From an uncultured Prevotellaceae bacterium (GTDB lineage: Bacteria; Bacteroidota; Bacteroidia; Bacteroidales; Muribaculaceae): 64,000 bases of DNA. The stretch covers positions 1-64,000 of the forward strand of contig CAMVAP010000013.1 of assembly GCA_947165485.1 (NCBI GenBank), in the 5' to 3' direction. The stretch's first letter is position 1; each line of letters opens with the position of its first letter. The notes beneath the pieces are model-generated. The model did no database searches, was not told the origin of the DNA, and saw nothing but the letters and a program-made list of their open reading frames with translations. Made by a program: the position numbers and the translations under genes. This document shows positions 35,781 to 44,294 of this stretch, piece by piece.

Positions 35781-35811
35781 TTGTACATCTTAGAAAAAAA
35801 GAGTAATTTTG
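35781..35811 (+). promoter_or_regulatory. Promoter of the bamD-rpoZ operon
   Basis: TTG (35781-35783), 20 nt, TAATTTTG (35804-35811) followed by GCGGG. It supports ATG 35841 rather than 35820 as the bamD start, because 35820 would leave almost no leader. Confidence 0.65.
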
Positions 35812-35840
35812 CGGGCTAAATGCGCAAAAACGACTGTTCA

Positions 35841-36647
35841 ATGATCAAGAGATTGACGATAATATTGGCTCTGGCCTGTGTGATGGCTGGCTGTGGCGAG
35901 TATAACAAGGTGATGAAGAGCAACGACCTTGAGTATAAGTATGCCTATGCCAAGAAGGCGTTTGAGAACAAGCGCTATGCCCAGGCCTATACCATCCTCA
36001 CCGAACTGGTGCCTATCTTCCGTGGTACCCCCCATGCCGAGGAGTCGCTCTATCTGTTGGGTTTGAGTTACTATGAGAACAGGGATTACATCAGCGCCGG
36101 CTCCTACTTCAAGCAGTATTACCAGCGCTATCCCCGTGGACAGTATGCCGAGCTGGCCCGCTTCTATGCCGGGTATGGCTTCTACCTCGACTCGCCCGAT
36201 GCCCAGCTGGACCAGAGCGAGACCATCCGTGCGATGGAGGAGTTGCAGGCGTTTCTCGACTATTACCCCAAGAGTGACAAGGCTTCGATTGCCCAGAGTG
36301 CGGTCTTTGAACTGCAAGACAAGTTGGTCCTCAAGGAGTTGCAGAATGCTACCCTCTATTACAACTTGGGCAACTACATGGGTAATAACTACGAGAGCGC
36401 TGTCATCACCGCCCAGAATGCCATCAAGTCCTATCCTTATAGCAAGTACAAGGAAGACCTTGAGATGCTCGTTCTCAGGGCACGTTACAAGGAGGCCACC
36501 GAGAGCGTTGTGGAGAAGAAGATGGACCGATTCCGCACTGTGATCGATGAGTATTACTCGTTTATCAACGACTACCCCGACAGCAAGAACCGCAAGGAGG
36601 CTGACAACATCTTCAAGATTGCCAGCAAGTATGTAAACAACAACTAA
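35841..36647 (+). CDS. bamD: Outer membrane assembly lipoprotein BamD
   Basis: BamD is the essential lipoprotein partner of BamA in outer-membrane protein insertion. From ATG 35841 the 268-residue product has the lipoprotein signal LTIILALACVMAGCGEYNKV. TPR-like helices follow: KYAYAKKAFENKRYAQAYTI, ESLYLLGLSYYENRDYISAG, YYQRYPRGQYAELARFYAGY and a C-terminal YSFINDYPDSKNRKEADNIF. This matches BamD/YfiO. rpoZ follows 40 nt later. Confidence 0.93.
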   Translation: MIKRLTIILALACVMAGCGEYNKVMKSNDLEYKYAYAKKAFENKRYAQAYTILTELVPIFRGTPHAEESLYLLGLSYYENRDYISAGSYFKQYYQRYPRGQYAELARFYAGYGFYLDSPDAQLDQSETIRAMEELQAFLDYYPKSDKASIAQSAVFELQDKLVLKELQNATLYYNLGNYMGNNYESAVITAQNAIKSYPYSKYKEDLEMLVLRARYKEATESVVEKKMDRFRTVIDEYYSFINDYPDSKNRKEADNIFKIASKYVNNN

Positions 36648-36687
36648 GTGAACAATAACAACATTATAATATATATAATAGCAGAAC

Positions 36688-37020
36688 ATGGATTACAAGA
36701 AGACTAACGCGCCACTCACCACCACGGTGCATGACATCATCGAAATGGCAGAGCCCACGGGCAACATCTATGAGACCGTTTGCATCATCAGCAAGCGTGC
36801 CAACCAGATCGCTGCCGAGATGAAGTCCGACCTGGAAAAGAAGCTTCAGGAGTTTGCTACCCTGAACGACAACCTTGAGGAAATCAACGAGAACCGCGAG
36901 CAGATTGAAATCTCCAAGTACTACGAGAAGCTCCCCAAGCCCACACTGATTGCCACCCAGGAATACCTGGAAGACAAGTTGGCTTACCGCAACTTGGCCA
37001 AGGAGAAGGAAGACTTCTAG
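36688..37020 (+). CDS. rpoZ: RNA polymerase omega subunit (Bacteroidetes type)
   Basis: The 110-residue protein has the omega-like segment GNIYETVCIISKRANQIAAE, and the C-terminal KPTLIATQEYLEDKLAYRNL typical of the Bacteroidetes RpoZ family. Omega helps assemble and stabilise RNA polymerase. The gene follows bamD, a pairing common in this phylum, and is closed by a strong hairpin. Confidence 0.92.
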   Translation: MDYKKTNAPLTTTVHDIIEMAEPTGNIYETVCIISKRANQIAAEMKSDLEKKLQEFATLNDNLEEINENREQIEISKYYEKLPKPTLIATQEYLEDKLAYRNLAKEKEDF

Positions 37021-37029
37021 AGAATAAGG

Positions 37030-37060
37030 TTAACGGCGCCCTGCAAGGCGCCGTTAATTG
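37030..37060. terminator. Bidirectional terminator
   Basis: TTAACGGCGCC and GGCGCCGTTAA form an 11-bp stem with a six-nt loop between convergent rpoZ and comF. Confidence 0.8.
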
Positions 37061-37103
37061 TTACCATCTTCTGGTACAGATCTATTGGATGGCATGGAAA
37101 ACA

Positions 37104-37814
37104 TTACTCCAGCCTTGCGGCGGCTAGGGTGAATAGCGAAACCTTCACCCCTGGAATGGTCTTGAGTAGCGTGGAACACACGGTGAGTGTGGAGCCCGTG
37201 GTCACCACATCATCCACCAGCAGGATGTGTTTGTCAGTCAAGCGACTGGCGTTTTTTTCATTCAGGGCATAGTTGCCCTGGATGTTGAGCCAGCGTTCCA
37301 TGGCGCCCTTGTGGGTCTGGGTGGAGTGGGGGCGTGTGGCCTTCAGGGTCTCGATATATGGAATGCCCAGTGCGTCGGCAATGCCGCGAGCCAGATACTC
37401 GCTCTGGTTGTAGCCGCGATGGGCTAGTTTGCTGCGGTGAAGCGGCACTGCGGTCACCACATCGATGCCGTCAAAGAAGTTGCTCCCTGCCATGTCACCC
37501 ACGGCTCGCGCGGTGAGCCACTGGCCCATCTTGGGGGTGCCATGATACTTGATGTCATGCAGGATCGAGGCATAGGGGGAACCTTTCTCATAGAAGAAAT
37601 AGGCCGTGGCCCGCTCGATGGGGACCTTGCCGGCAAAGTGCTGTTCCATGGTGTTGAAGTTGACGTCCTCATAGTGTGTGCGTGGCAATGAGGCTAGGCA
37701 CCGGCGGCACAGCCACTTCTCGTCGCTGTCAAGCGGTTTCCCGCACACGGGACACAGGCGCGGCATCACCACATCGGCGGCCCCGCTCAGCCATTGTTTA
37801 ATCGTCTTCCACAT
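37104..37814 (-). CDS. comF: ComF-family phosphoribosyltransferase-like protein
   Basis: ComF proteins are linked to DNA uptake and processing. The 236-residue product (ATG 37814, MWKTIKQW) has an N-terminal zinc-finger-like CPVCGKPLDSDEKWLCRRC. It also carries the phosphoribosyltransferase-type motif HILLVDDVVTTGSTLTVC and the AHRGYNQSEYLARGIADALG segment typical of ComF. The start overlaps the end of recX by 17 nt. The three genes patatin, recX and comF form an overlapping leftward chain. Confidence 0.88.
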   Translation of the reverse strand: MWKTIKQWLSGAADVVMPRLCPVCGKPLDSDEKWLCRRCLASLPRTHYEDVNFNTMEQHFAGKVPIERATAYFFYEKGSPYASILHDIKYHGTPKMGQWLTARAVGDMAGSNFFDGIDVVTAVPLHRSKLAHRGYNQSEYLARGIADALGIPYIETLKATRPHSTQTHKGAMERWLNIQGNYALNEKNASRLTDKHILLVDDVVTTGSTLTVCSTLLKTIPGVKVSLFTLAAARLE

Positions 37815-38292
37815 CGAGCCTGGTAACTGTTTTGACGCATTCACTGGCAATCGCTGCCTCAAAGCCCCTGGAGGCGGCAAACCGCATCATCGCTGCCCAT
37901 GCTGCCCGTGGCTCGCGGCCTTGCACGGTGCGCCACTTGGCAAGCAGCAGTTGGGTGAGCTTGCTGCGGTAGGCTGTATCATCGATAGCCGTGAGTGCCT
38001 CATCGATGACCTGGGCAGGAATGCCCTTGAGCCGCAGCTGGTGGGCAATCTTGATTTTGCCCCAGCCGTTGAAGGCAAACCGGTCGCGGACAAAGGCGCG
38101 TGCATAGCGCTCCTCGTTGATAAATCCTTGTGAGTACAATTGTGCCATGACCCGTGCGGCCTCTTGTGCTGTGAGTCCCCACTTGGTGAGCTTGTCGTGG
38201 ATGTCACCCGGTGACTGCTCGCTGCGGGCACACAGGGCAGCGGCGCGGTTCAGGGCTTGTTGCTCGGTGAGCGGTTGTTTGGGACTATTCAT
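37798..38292 (-). CDS. recX: Regulatory protein RecX
   Basis: RecX modulates RecA filament activity. The 164-residue product (ATG 38292, MNSPKQPL) contains three-helix repeats: ALNRAAALCARSEQSPGDIH, INEERYARAFVRDRFAFNGW followed by GKIKIAHQLRLKGI, and the last repeat ending MRFAASRGFE. These are typical of RecX. The start overlaps the patatin gene's stop by eight bases. An upstream extension within the patatin gene is rejected. Confidence 0.9.
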   Translation of the reverse strand: MNSPKQPLTEQQALNRAAALCARSEQSPGDIHDKLTKWGLTAQEAARVMAQLYSQGFINEERYARAFVRDRFAFNGWGKIKIAHQLRLKGIPAQVIDEALTAIDDTAYRSKLTQLLLAKWRTVQGREPRAAWAAMMRFAASRGFEAAIASECVKTVTRLDVEDD

Positions 38293-39172
38293 GGGGAGTG
38301 GGCTCCTCGTTGTTGCCCTGGGCCAAGAATCGCTTGAGCTCGTCGAGGCGTTGCAGGGCTTCTTCACGCCCCTGTTGATACACGCGGTTCATCTCCTTGG
38401 GGTCATGGGTCGTGCGGCTCACGTCCAGGGGTGTCGCGGGGCGGAAAACAAAGGCGTTGCCCTTGCGCTCCTGCTCACGCACCTGTTGCAGCTGCTTGTT
38501 GTAGTGGGTGGGGCGTTTCTTGAGCGCCTCGATCACCTTGGGCCACTTGCGCAGCAGCAGTTTCATGAGCCACATGCCGGTCTCGGCAGTCTTGCGGAAC
38601 CCTTCCTCGCGGGTGAGGATGACCACATTGCGCTCATAGCCCTTACTCATCATGAACTCCAGTGGAATGCTGTCGGCCAAGCCGCCATCGAGCAGCAGGT
38701 GACCGCCCACCTCGACGGGCTGTGCGACCACGGGCATCGATGCCGATGCGCGTATCCACTCAAAGAAGTCGTCATTCACATGATCCAGCCGCTGGTAAAC
38801 TGCCTGCCCTGTCTTGACATCAAAGCACACCGCATAGCACTCCATGGGCGAGTCCTCAAACACGTTGTAGTCAAACACGTCATAGTGCTTGGGTACAAGA
38901 TGATAGGCAAACCACGCATTGTAGTAATTGCCCGTCTTGATCAATGAGTGCAGGCTGCTGTAGCGCTTGTCATGGGCAAAGCGCACATTGTAGCGCAATG
39001 CCCGGCCTGCCTGGCGTGACTTGTAGTTGCACCCGAAGGCGATGCCTGCCGACACGCCCACCATGCCGTCCAGATAGATGTGATTCTCCATGAGCACGTC
39101 GAGGATGCCGCAGGTGTACATGCCGCGCATTCCGCCCCCTTCGAGCACCATTCCGGTCTTTATTGTAGCCAT
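38285..39172 (-). CDS. Patatin-like phospholipase
   Basis: The 295-residue protein has the patatin catalytic dyad and oxyanion parts: GMVLEGGGMRGMYTCGIL (oxyanion loop GGGMRG), DGMVGVSAGIAFG (Ser in GVSAG) and LLLDGGLADSIPL (Asp in DGG). No signal peptide is visible, so it is probably cytosolic or peripheral. The type with GGGMRG(M/V)Y is a common bacterial acyl-hydrolase of unknown substrate. It is the first gene of the chain with recX and comF. Confidence 0.92.
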   Translation of the reverse strand: MATIKTGMVLEGGGMRGMYTCGILDVLMENHIYLDGMVGVSAGIAFGCNYKSRQAGRALRYNVRFAHDKRYSSLHSLIKTGNYYNAWFAYHLVPKHYDVFDYNVFEDSPMECYAVCFDVKTGQAVYQRLDHVNDDFFEWIRASASMPVVAQPVEVGGHLLLDGGLADSIPLEFMMSKGYERNVVILTREEGFRKTAETGMWLMKLLLRKWPKVIEALKKRPTHYNKQLQQVREQERKGNAFVFRPATPLDVSRTTHDPKEMNRVYQQGREEALQRLDELKRFLAQGNNEEPTPHE

Positions 39173-39370
39173 GATTTTATATCTTGTTGTTTTATCACTG
39201 CAAAATTAATCATTTATTCCTGAAGCAGCAAATCCGACCTTGTTTCCTCGTTGGTTTTGACGAGAGATAGCTGTTTTAACATCATTTGTGTAAATTTGTT
39301 GCCACAATCTATCGTCTAACCGAGAGAAAATTGCTAATTTCGCACAACTTTTCAACCTTTAATATCAACA

Positions 39371-40024
39371 ATGAAGAAATTAGACACCCTGTTAGCTGAA
39401 AAATTGATGCAAATCAATGCCATCAAGTTACAACCTGATAGTCCGTTCTCGTGGGCAACAGGCTGGCAGTCACCCATTTATACCGACCTGCGCATGACGC
39501 TTTCCTATCCCGAGGTGCGCAACCTCATCAAGGTGGAGATGGCGAGGCTCATCATGGAGAACTATGGAGGGGCCGAGGTTGTTGCCGGTATCGCAACGGG
39601 AGCTATCGCCCATGGCGCGCTGGTGGCCGACTCGCTGGCCCTGCCGATGGTGTATGTGCGTTCCACGCCCAAGGATCACGGTCTGGAGAACCTGATTGAG
39701 GGTGACATCCAGCCGGGGCAAAAGGTGGTGCTCATCGAGGATCAGCTGTCAACGGGTAACAATTGCCTCAAGTGCCTCAACACCGTGCGCGAGGCAGGAG
39801 GCATCGTACTGGGTGTCGTGGTCATCTTTGACTATCAGTTCTCGCGGGCAGCCAAGGGGCTGAAGCGGGCCAAACTGCCCATCATCACGTTGACCGACTT
39901 TGAAACTATGCTAGATGTGGCGATCGACAGTGGCCGTATCACTCCTGCCGATGCTGAGAACCTGCGGCTATGGCACCAAGACCCCGAGGGCTGGGCTCCA
40001 GCAGGTTTCAATGCCGTAGATTGA
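39371..40024 (+). CDS. pyrE: Orotate phosphoribosyltransferase
   Basis: PyrE makes OMP from orotate and PRPP in pyrimidine synthesis. The 217-residue product has FSWATGWQSPIYTDLRMTLS at the N-terminus, AGIATGAIAHGALVAD and the PRPP-binding VVLIEDQLSTGNNCLKCL. The PRPP loop reads EDQLSTGNN where many enzymes have ED(L/V)xSTGGS, a modest deviation. The downstream SRPBCC-like gene follows in 34 nt, suggesting co-transcription. Confidence 0.93.
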   Translation: MKKLDTLLAEKLMQINAIKLQPDSPFSWATGWQSPIYTDLRMTLSYPEVRNLIKVEMARLIMENYGGAEVVAGIATGAIAHGALVADSLALPMVYVRSTPKDHGLENLIEGDIQPGQKVVLIEDQLSTGNNCLKCLNTVREAGGIVLGVVVIFDYQFSRAAKGLKRAKLPIITLTDFETMLDVAIDSGRITPADAENLRLWHQDPEGWAPAGFNAVD

Positions 40025-40058
40025 CCAACTAAAAACTAACAACTGACAACTGAATAAT

Positions 40059-40502
40059 ATGGAATCATTTATAGGCGCTCCCCATGCCATCGCTTGCGAT
40101 GCCGTGACCATTTATAGCAAACTCACCAATCCCTCGCTCATCCAGCAACTGATCGAGGCCAACGCTGATAAGATCCAGGGCGAGGCACGGCAACACCTTG
40201 ATGCCGTGAAGTTTACCCAGGATTCTATTGCCATCCAGTCGCCCATGGGCGAGGTCACCCTGGCGCTTAACCGTGAGACCAGCGAGGAGGGCCGCCGCGT
40301 GGTCTATACCGCCTCCCAGTCCCCTGTGCCCATCAATATGGTCATCAACCTGGAGCCCCAGGCCGACAATACCACCATGAGCACTGCCGAGTTGCAGCTC
40401 AACCTCCCGTTTTTCCTGCGCAAGATGGTGGAGGGGCAATTGCAGGAAGGTGCCAACCGCTTTGGTGAACTGCTGGCCCACATCCCATTTGACAAGCTGT
40501 AA
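40059..40502 (+). CDS. SRPBCC-like small protein
   Basis: The 147-residue protein has no signal. It begins with FIGAPHAIACDAVTIYSKLT, reminiscent of the opening strand and helices of START/SRPBCC folds, continues with strands (VTLALNRETS, RRVVYTASQS, TTMSTAELQLNLP) and closes with a long helix (EGQLQEGANRFGELLAHIPF). The ligand is unknown. It lies between pyrE and the glycoside hydrolase gene, 19 nt before the latter's ATG. Confidence 0.7.
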   Translation: MESFIGAPHAIACDAVTIYSKLTNPSLIQQLIEANADKIQGEARQHLDAVKFTQDSIAIQSPMGEVTLALNRETSEEGRRVVYTASQSPVPINMVINLEPQADNTTMSTAELQLNLPFFLRKMVEGQLQEGANRFGELLAHIPFDKL

Positions 40503-40521
40503 AACCAAAATTCAATAAATC

Positions 40522-43077
40522 ATGATAAGAAGATTGACCATAATGCTCGCAGCCATGTTGCTCTCGGGCATGATGACGTGTGCCTGGGCCTATGGTATGC
40601 CCAAGCGTGAATTTCGCTCGGCGTGGATTGCCACCGTGTGGTGCCTCGACTGGCCCTCGCAAGGGGCTGGTGCCGCTAAGCAAAAAGCCCAGATGGACCG
40701 CCTGCTCGACTCGTTGCAAGTGAACAATTTCAATGCGGTGAATTTTCAAGTACGCTCGATGTGCGATGCGATGTACAAGTCCAGCCTTGAGCCTTGGTCC
40801 AGTTACTTGACGGGAACACGAGGTGCCGACCCGGGTTTTGACCCGCTGCAATATGTCGTTGAGGGCTGCCACAAGCGCGGCATGGAGTGCCACGCCTGGG
40901 TGAATCCCTACCGCTGGAGCACTGGAACCAACTGGAATACCCCTCAGGATCAGGAACTCAAGAAGGATGGCTGGCTGCTCACCCATGGCAGCTACACCAT
41001 CCTGGATCCTGGCCAGCAGCGCACGATCGACCGCATCGTGGCCGTGTGCAAGGAGATCATCACCAATTATGACGTGGATGGCATCCTCTATGATGACTAC
41101 TTTTATCCCGAGGGCACACCCACCGATGCCACGGCACAAGATTATGGCGAGTGGCAGGCTTCGGGCACCGATCTGTCGTTTGGTGACTGGCGCCGCGACA
41201 ATGTCAACCGCATGGTGCGTGCCGTCTATGACATGATTCAGGAGACCCGTCCCGATGTCCGTTACGGCATCTCGCCCGCTGGAGTGGCAGCCAGCAGTTC
41301 GGCTGTCGCCAGCAAGTATGGTGTGGAGCCTTGTCCCGCAGGCAGCGACTGGCAGTATAATGGCATCTTCAGCGACCCGCTGGCATGGCTCTCGTCCCAG
41401 AGTATTGACTATATCTCGCCACAGGTCTATTGGAAAATCGGAGCCACAGCCGACTATAGCAAGATCACGCCCTGGTGGGGCAGGGTGGCGGCTAAGTTTG
41501 GCCGTCAGGTCTTTATCTCCTCATCGATTTCGTCGATAACCAATAGTTCTACCGAGGTGCAGTACAAGGAGTATGCCGACGAGGTGGAACTCAACCGCAC
41601 CAGCTCCCAGGACGGTGCCCCGGGTGCCATCTTCTACTCGTGCAAGTACCTGTATGCCCTCAACAGCAATTCGCTAGGGCATTACCTCAAGAACACCGTT
41701 TTCACCCGGCCCGCCCTGCCACCTGCCATGCCCTGGGAGGAGGGCTATAACCCGGGCCAGGTGCAACGCCTGGAGCGCCTTGGCAACCGCATCCAGTGGG
41801 AGGGCTATGACAACGTGCGCTACACGGTCTATGCTTTTCCCATCACGATGAATGTGACCACCTTTAATGGCCAGATCGACTATCTGCTGGGCATGACCTA
41901 TGAGCCGGCCTATGATATCCCCGCACAGTATCAGCAGGGCTACCAGTTTGCCGTGTGTGTGCTCGACCGCGTGGGCAACGAGTGGGAGCCGGCCTTCCTG
42001 AGCGTGGAACTGGATCAACTGGATGATCCTATCCTCATCAGTCCCGATGCTGGAACCACCGTCGATGCGCCCTTCAAGTTCACTTGGCATCAAGTCGAGG
42101 GGGCGACCAGCTATGTTGTGGAATTGGCCGCGGGTGCCGACTTTGGCAACGTGCTGGAGAGCGTTACCGTCACCGATACCGTTGCCAGCGTGCTCCTGTT
42201 CAACCGCGTCGCCCATGGTCAGGTGCAGTACTGGCGAGTACAGTCCTGTGCCGACAGTTGCTACAGCGGCGTGAGCCAGGTGCGTGCTTTCACACCCATG
42301 CTGCTCACCATCACCGCCCCAGCCGATGGCAGCGAGGATCTGCAAGTGCCAGTCACCGCCCAGTGGTACACCTGTGGCAGCGACGAGGCGGCAACGCTTG
42401 AGGTGGCCAGCGACGATAATTTCAAGGCGCTTGTGTTCACAGGACAGTCTTCAACGGGTCAGCTGGAAGTGCCCGAGGAACTGCTGGAGCCAGGCAATAC
42501 CTATTTCATGCGCGTCACCCTCACCGTCGATGGCGAGACGATGACCAGCAATGTGGTGCGCTTCTCGGTGGCTCATGCGGCGGCACGATTTGTGGTGCCC
42601 GTCGATGGAGGTGTGCTCTACAAGGGCGAGCACGTGACGCTCAAACCCCAGACGTGGGCAACGTCCTATGTCATCGAGATTTCCAACAGTGCCACCACGT
42701 GGGGGCGCAGCCGCTTTATTGAGACATTGAAAAACGGCCAGAGCCAGACCACCTTGCCCGCCCAGGAAATCAAGGTTAACGGCAAACTCATGCAGGACGG
42801 TACCACCTACTATGCCCGCTGCAAGACCAGCTACCTGGACTTTGACGGCAACACCCACACCACGGCCTACGGCCCCATCATCTCATTTGTCTATAAGGAA
42901 TCTCCCACGATGACAGGCGACGTCAACGCCGACGGCGAGGTCAACATTGCCGACGTTAACGCCCTCATCGACCTCATCCTCACCGGCACCACAGCTGCCG
43001 CAGGCGACGTCAACACCGACGGCGAAATCAACATCGCCGACATCAACGCCCTCATCAACCTCATCCTCACCACCTAA
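40522..43077 (+). CDS. Secreted GHL10-type glycoside hydrolase with dockerin-like repeats
   Basis: The 851-residue product has a signal peptide (residues 1-23). A GHL10/DUF187-type TIM barrel (about 25-345) contains EFRSAWIATVWCLDWPSQG, NFNAVNFQVRSMCDAMYKS, ITNYDVDGILYDDYFYP and RYGISPAGV. Fibronectin-like beta domains follow (about 430-780). The C-terminus has two dockerin type I-like calcium loops: GDVNADGEVNIADVNALIDL and GDVNTDGEINIADINALINL. It probably cleaves peptidoglycan-like or other glycans; the substrate is inferred weakly. The promoter is probably shared with pyrE. Confidence 0.88.
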   Translation: MIRRLTIMLAAMLLSGMMTCAWAYGMPKREFRSAWIATVWCLDWPSQGAGAAKQKAQMDRLLDSLQVNNFNAVNFQVRSMCDAMYKSSLEPWSSYLTGTRGADPGFDPLQYVVEGCHKRGMECHAWVNPYRWSTGTNWNTPQDQELKKDGWLLTHGSYTILDPGQQRTIDRIVAVCKEIITNYDVDGILYDDYFYPEGTPTDATAQDYGEWQASGTDLSFGDWRRDNVNRMVRAVYDMIQETRPDVRYGISPAGVAASSSAVASKYGVEPCPAGSDWQYNGIFSDPLAWLSSQSIDYISPQVYWKIGATADYSKITPWWGRVAAKFGRQVFISSSISSITNSSTEVQYKEYADEVELNRTSSQDGAPGAIFYSCKYLYALNSNSLGHYLKNTVFTRPALPPAMPWEEGYNPGQVQRLERLGNRIQWEGYDNVRYTVYAFPITMNVTTFNGQIDYLLGMTYEPAYDIPAQYQQGYQFAVCVLDRVGNEWEPAFLSVELDQLDDPILISPDAGTTVDAPFKFTWHQVEGATSYVVELAAGADFGNVLESVTVTDTVASVLLFNRVAHGQVQYWRVQSCADSCYSGVSQVRAFTPMLLTITAPADGSEDLQVPVTAQWYTCGSDEAATLEVASDDNFKALVFTGQSSTGQLEVPEELLEPGNTYFMRVTLTVDGETMTSNVVRFSVAHAAARFVVPVDGGVLYKGEHVTLKPQTWATSYVIEISNSATTWGRSRFIETLKNGQSQTTLPAQEIKVNGKLMQDGTTYYARCKTSYLDFDGNTHTTAYGPIISFVYKESPTMTGDVNADGEVNIADVNALIDLILTGTTAAAGDVNTDGEINIADINALINLILTT

Positions 43078-43147
43078 CGTTGTTGTTTATCTAAGATCCT
43101 GAAAGTGGAGAATATCAACGTCAAAACAAGGTGAATGGATATAAATG

Positions 43148-43255
43148 CTGTGTCATAATTCTCGCTTAAAACTTAGCTCGGCCTAATGGAGGCAGCTAAA
43201 GGGGCTTGATCGACACTCGATCAAATAAATGTTCCAGCGACCAATTATGACACAG
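43148..43255. mobile_element. MITE-like element, copy 2 (108 bp)
   Basis: Perfect 13-bp terminal inverted repeats CTGTGTCATAATT (43148-43160) and AATTATGACACAG (43243-43255), extended imperfectly by CGCT. Its right half (CTCGATCAAA...GTTCCAGCGACC) parallels that of the copy at 27130-27268. Non-coding, between convergent genes. Confidence 0.75.
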
Positions 43256-43272
43256 TACCCAGAGGGCGTTGA

Positions 43273-44280
43273 TTATTGAGCTTGTTGATTATATACTTTA
43301 GACATGATATCCCTTGCTACAGAGGGCAAGTAATGAGAATTTTCATAATAGTTGTGATAATCTGATGTGTACTCATTAACTCCTGAGAAATCGAAGACAT
43401 TGTTTTTCCCAAATACCTCCTTGAGATAAGCCAAATCTTGTGGATTCAACTTTTTTTGGTCATAAAGTGGGCTTATAATAATTTTATAGTTAGTGTGGTG
43501 CTTTACTAAGATATCACGCATTTCTTCAAGCAGCAATCTTTTTTCATCATTATCAAGTAATACCCTATATGTTTGCGGTCGGTGTTTCCCATGAAAAATA
43601 GCAATGACAGAATCCGTAAAATAAACACCTTTAGCTATTAAACTGTCTTCTATATGTCTTGGTTCCTCATTTGTTATTGGGTTATAATATGGATAATTCG
43701 CTCCGTTTTCAATAAAGCCCTTCATAGATGCATCGTACTCTCCACGTAGCTTAAGACGCATCCAGGTTGACAAAAACAAGGGATTCAACCATTGTGATAA
43801 TTGTTCTGTGTGGAACTGAAACCAGTTGCTATTATTGGTAAGAGCAGGCGGTAAAGTATAGATAGCACCATCACGATGAATTTTATTTAAGACTTCATGA
43901 TCTATTATGATAAGCGCATTATTGATTTTCTCTTGGGATTTGTCAATCAATCTTAGTTTGAACACAATACCTTGGATAGAGCCACCAAACTCAGAGAAAT
44001 GGTAGCAACTACTTTCCTTGGGAATATATTGTTTCCAGTCATCAATCATATAATATAGACTACGGGAATTGCCAAAGATAAAAGAATCGTAGTGGTATGT
44101 ATCCTTTTTATTCAAATAGTTCATAGTGGATACAAACCCCCTGTTAACACTTCCGCCAGTCTCTGAAAAATAATTATCGTAATGCTTTAATACCTTAAAA
44201 GGGTCAAAAATAAAATACAGGCAAATAATCACAAAGAAAGGCAGTAAAAATACTCCACAATATTTGATGAAACGAGTCAT
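43273..44280 (-). CDS. SGNH-like partner of a membrane-bound O-acyltransferase
   Basis: The 335-residue protein has one N-terminal membrane helix (GVFLLPFFVIICLYFIF) and an exported domain. SFIFGNSRSLYYMIDDW recalls the GDS-type Ser block of SGNH/AlgX-J proteins, NALIIIDHEVL the middle block, and YYENSHYLPSVARDIM the terminal His block. I infer that it cooperates with the MBOAT encoded 14 nt upstream to acylate a surface polymer. Base composition is much more AT-rich than flanking genes. Confidence 0.7.
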   Translation of the reverse strand: MTRFIKYCGVFLLPFFVIICLYFIFDPFKVLKHYDNYFSETGGSVNRGFVSTMNYLNKKDTYHYDSFIFGNSRSLYYMIDDWKQYIPKESSCYHFSEFGGSIQGIVFKLRLIDKSQEKINNALIIIDHEVLNKIHRDGAIYTLPPALTNNSNWFQFHTEQLSQWLNPLFLSTWMRLKLRGEYDASMKGFIENGANYPYYNPITNEEPRHIEDSLIAKGVYFTDSVIAIFHGKHRPQTYRVLLDNDEKRLLLEEMRDILVKHHTNYKIIISPLYDQKKLNPQDLAYLKEVFGKNNVFDFSGVNEYTSDYHNYYENSHYLPSVARDIMSKVYNQQAQ

Positions 44281-44294
44281 GGCTTTTAGTTATT

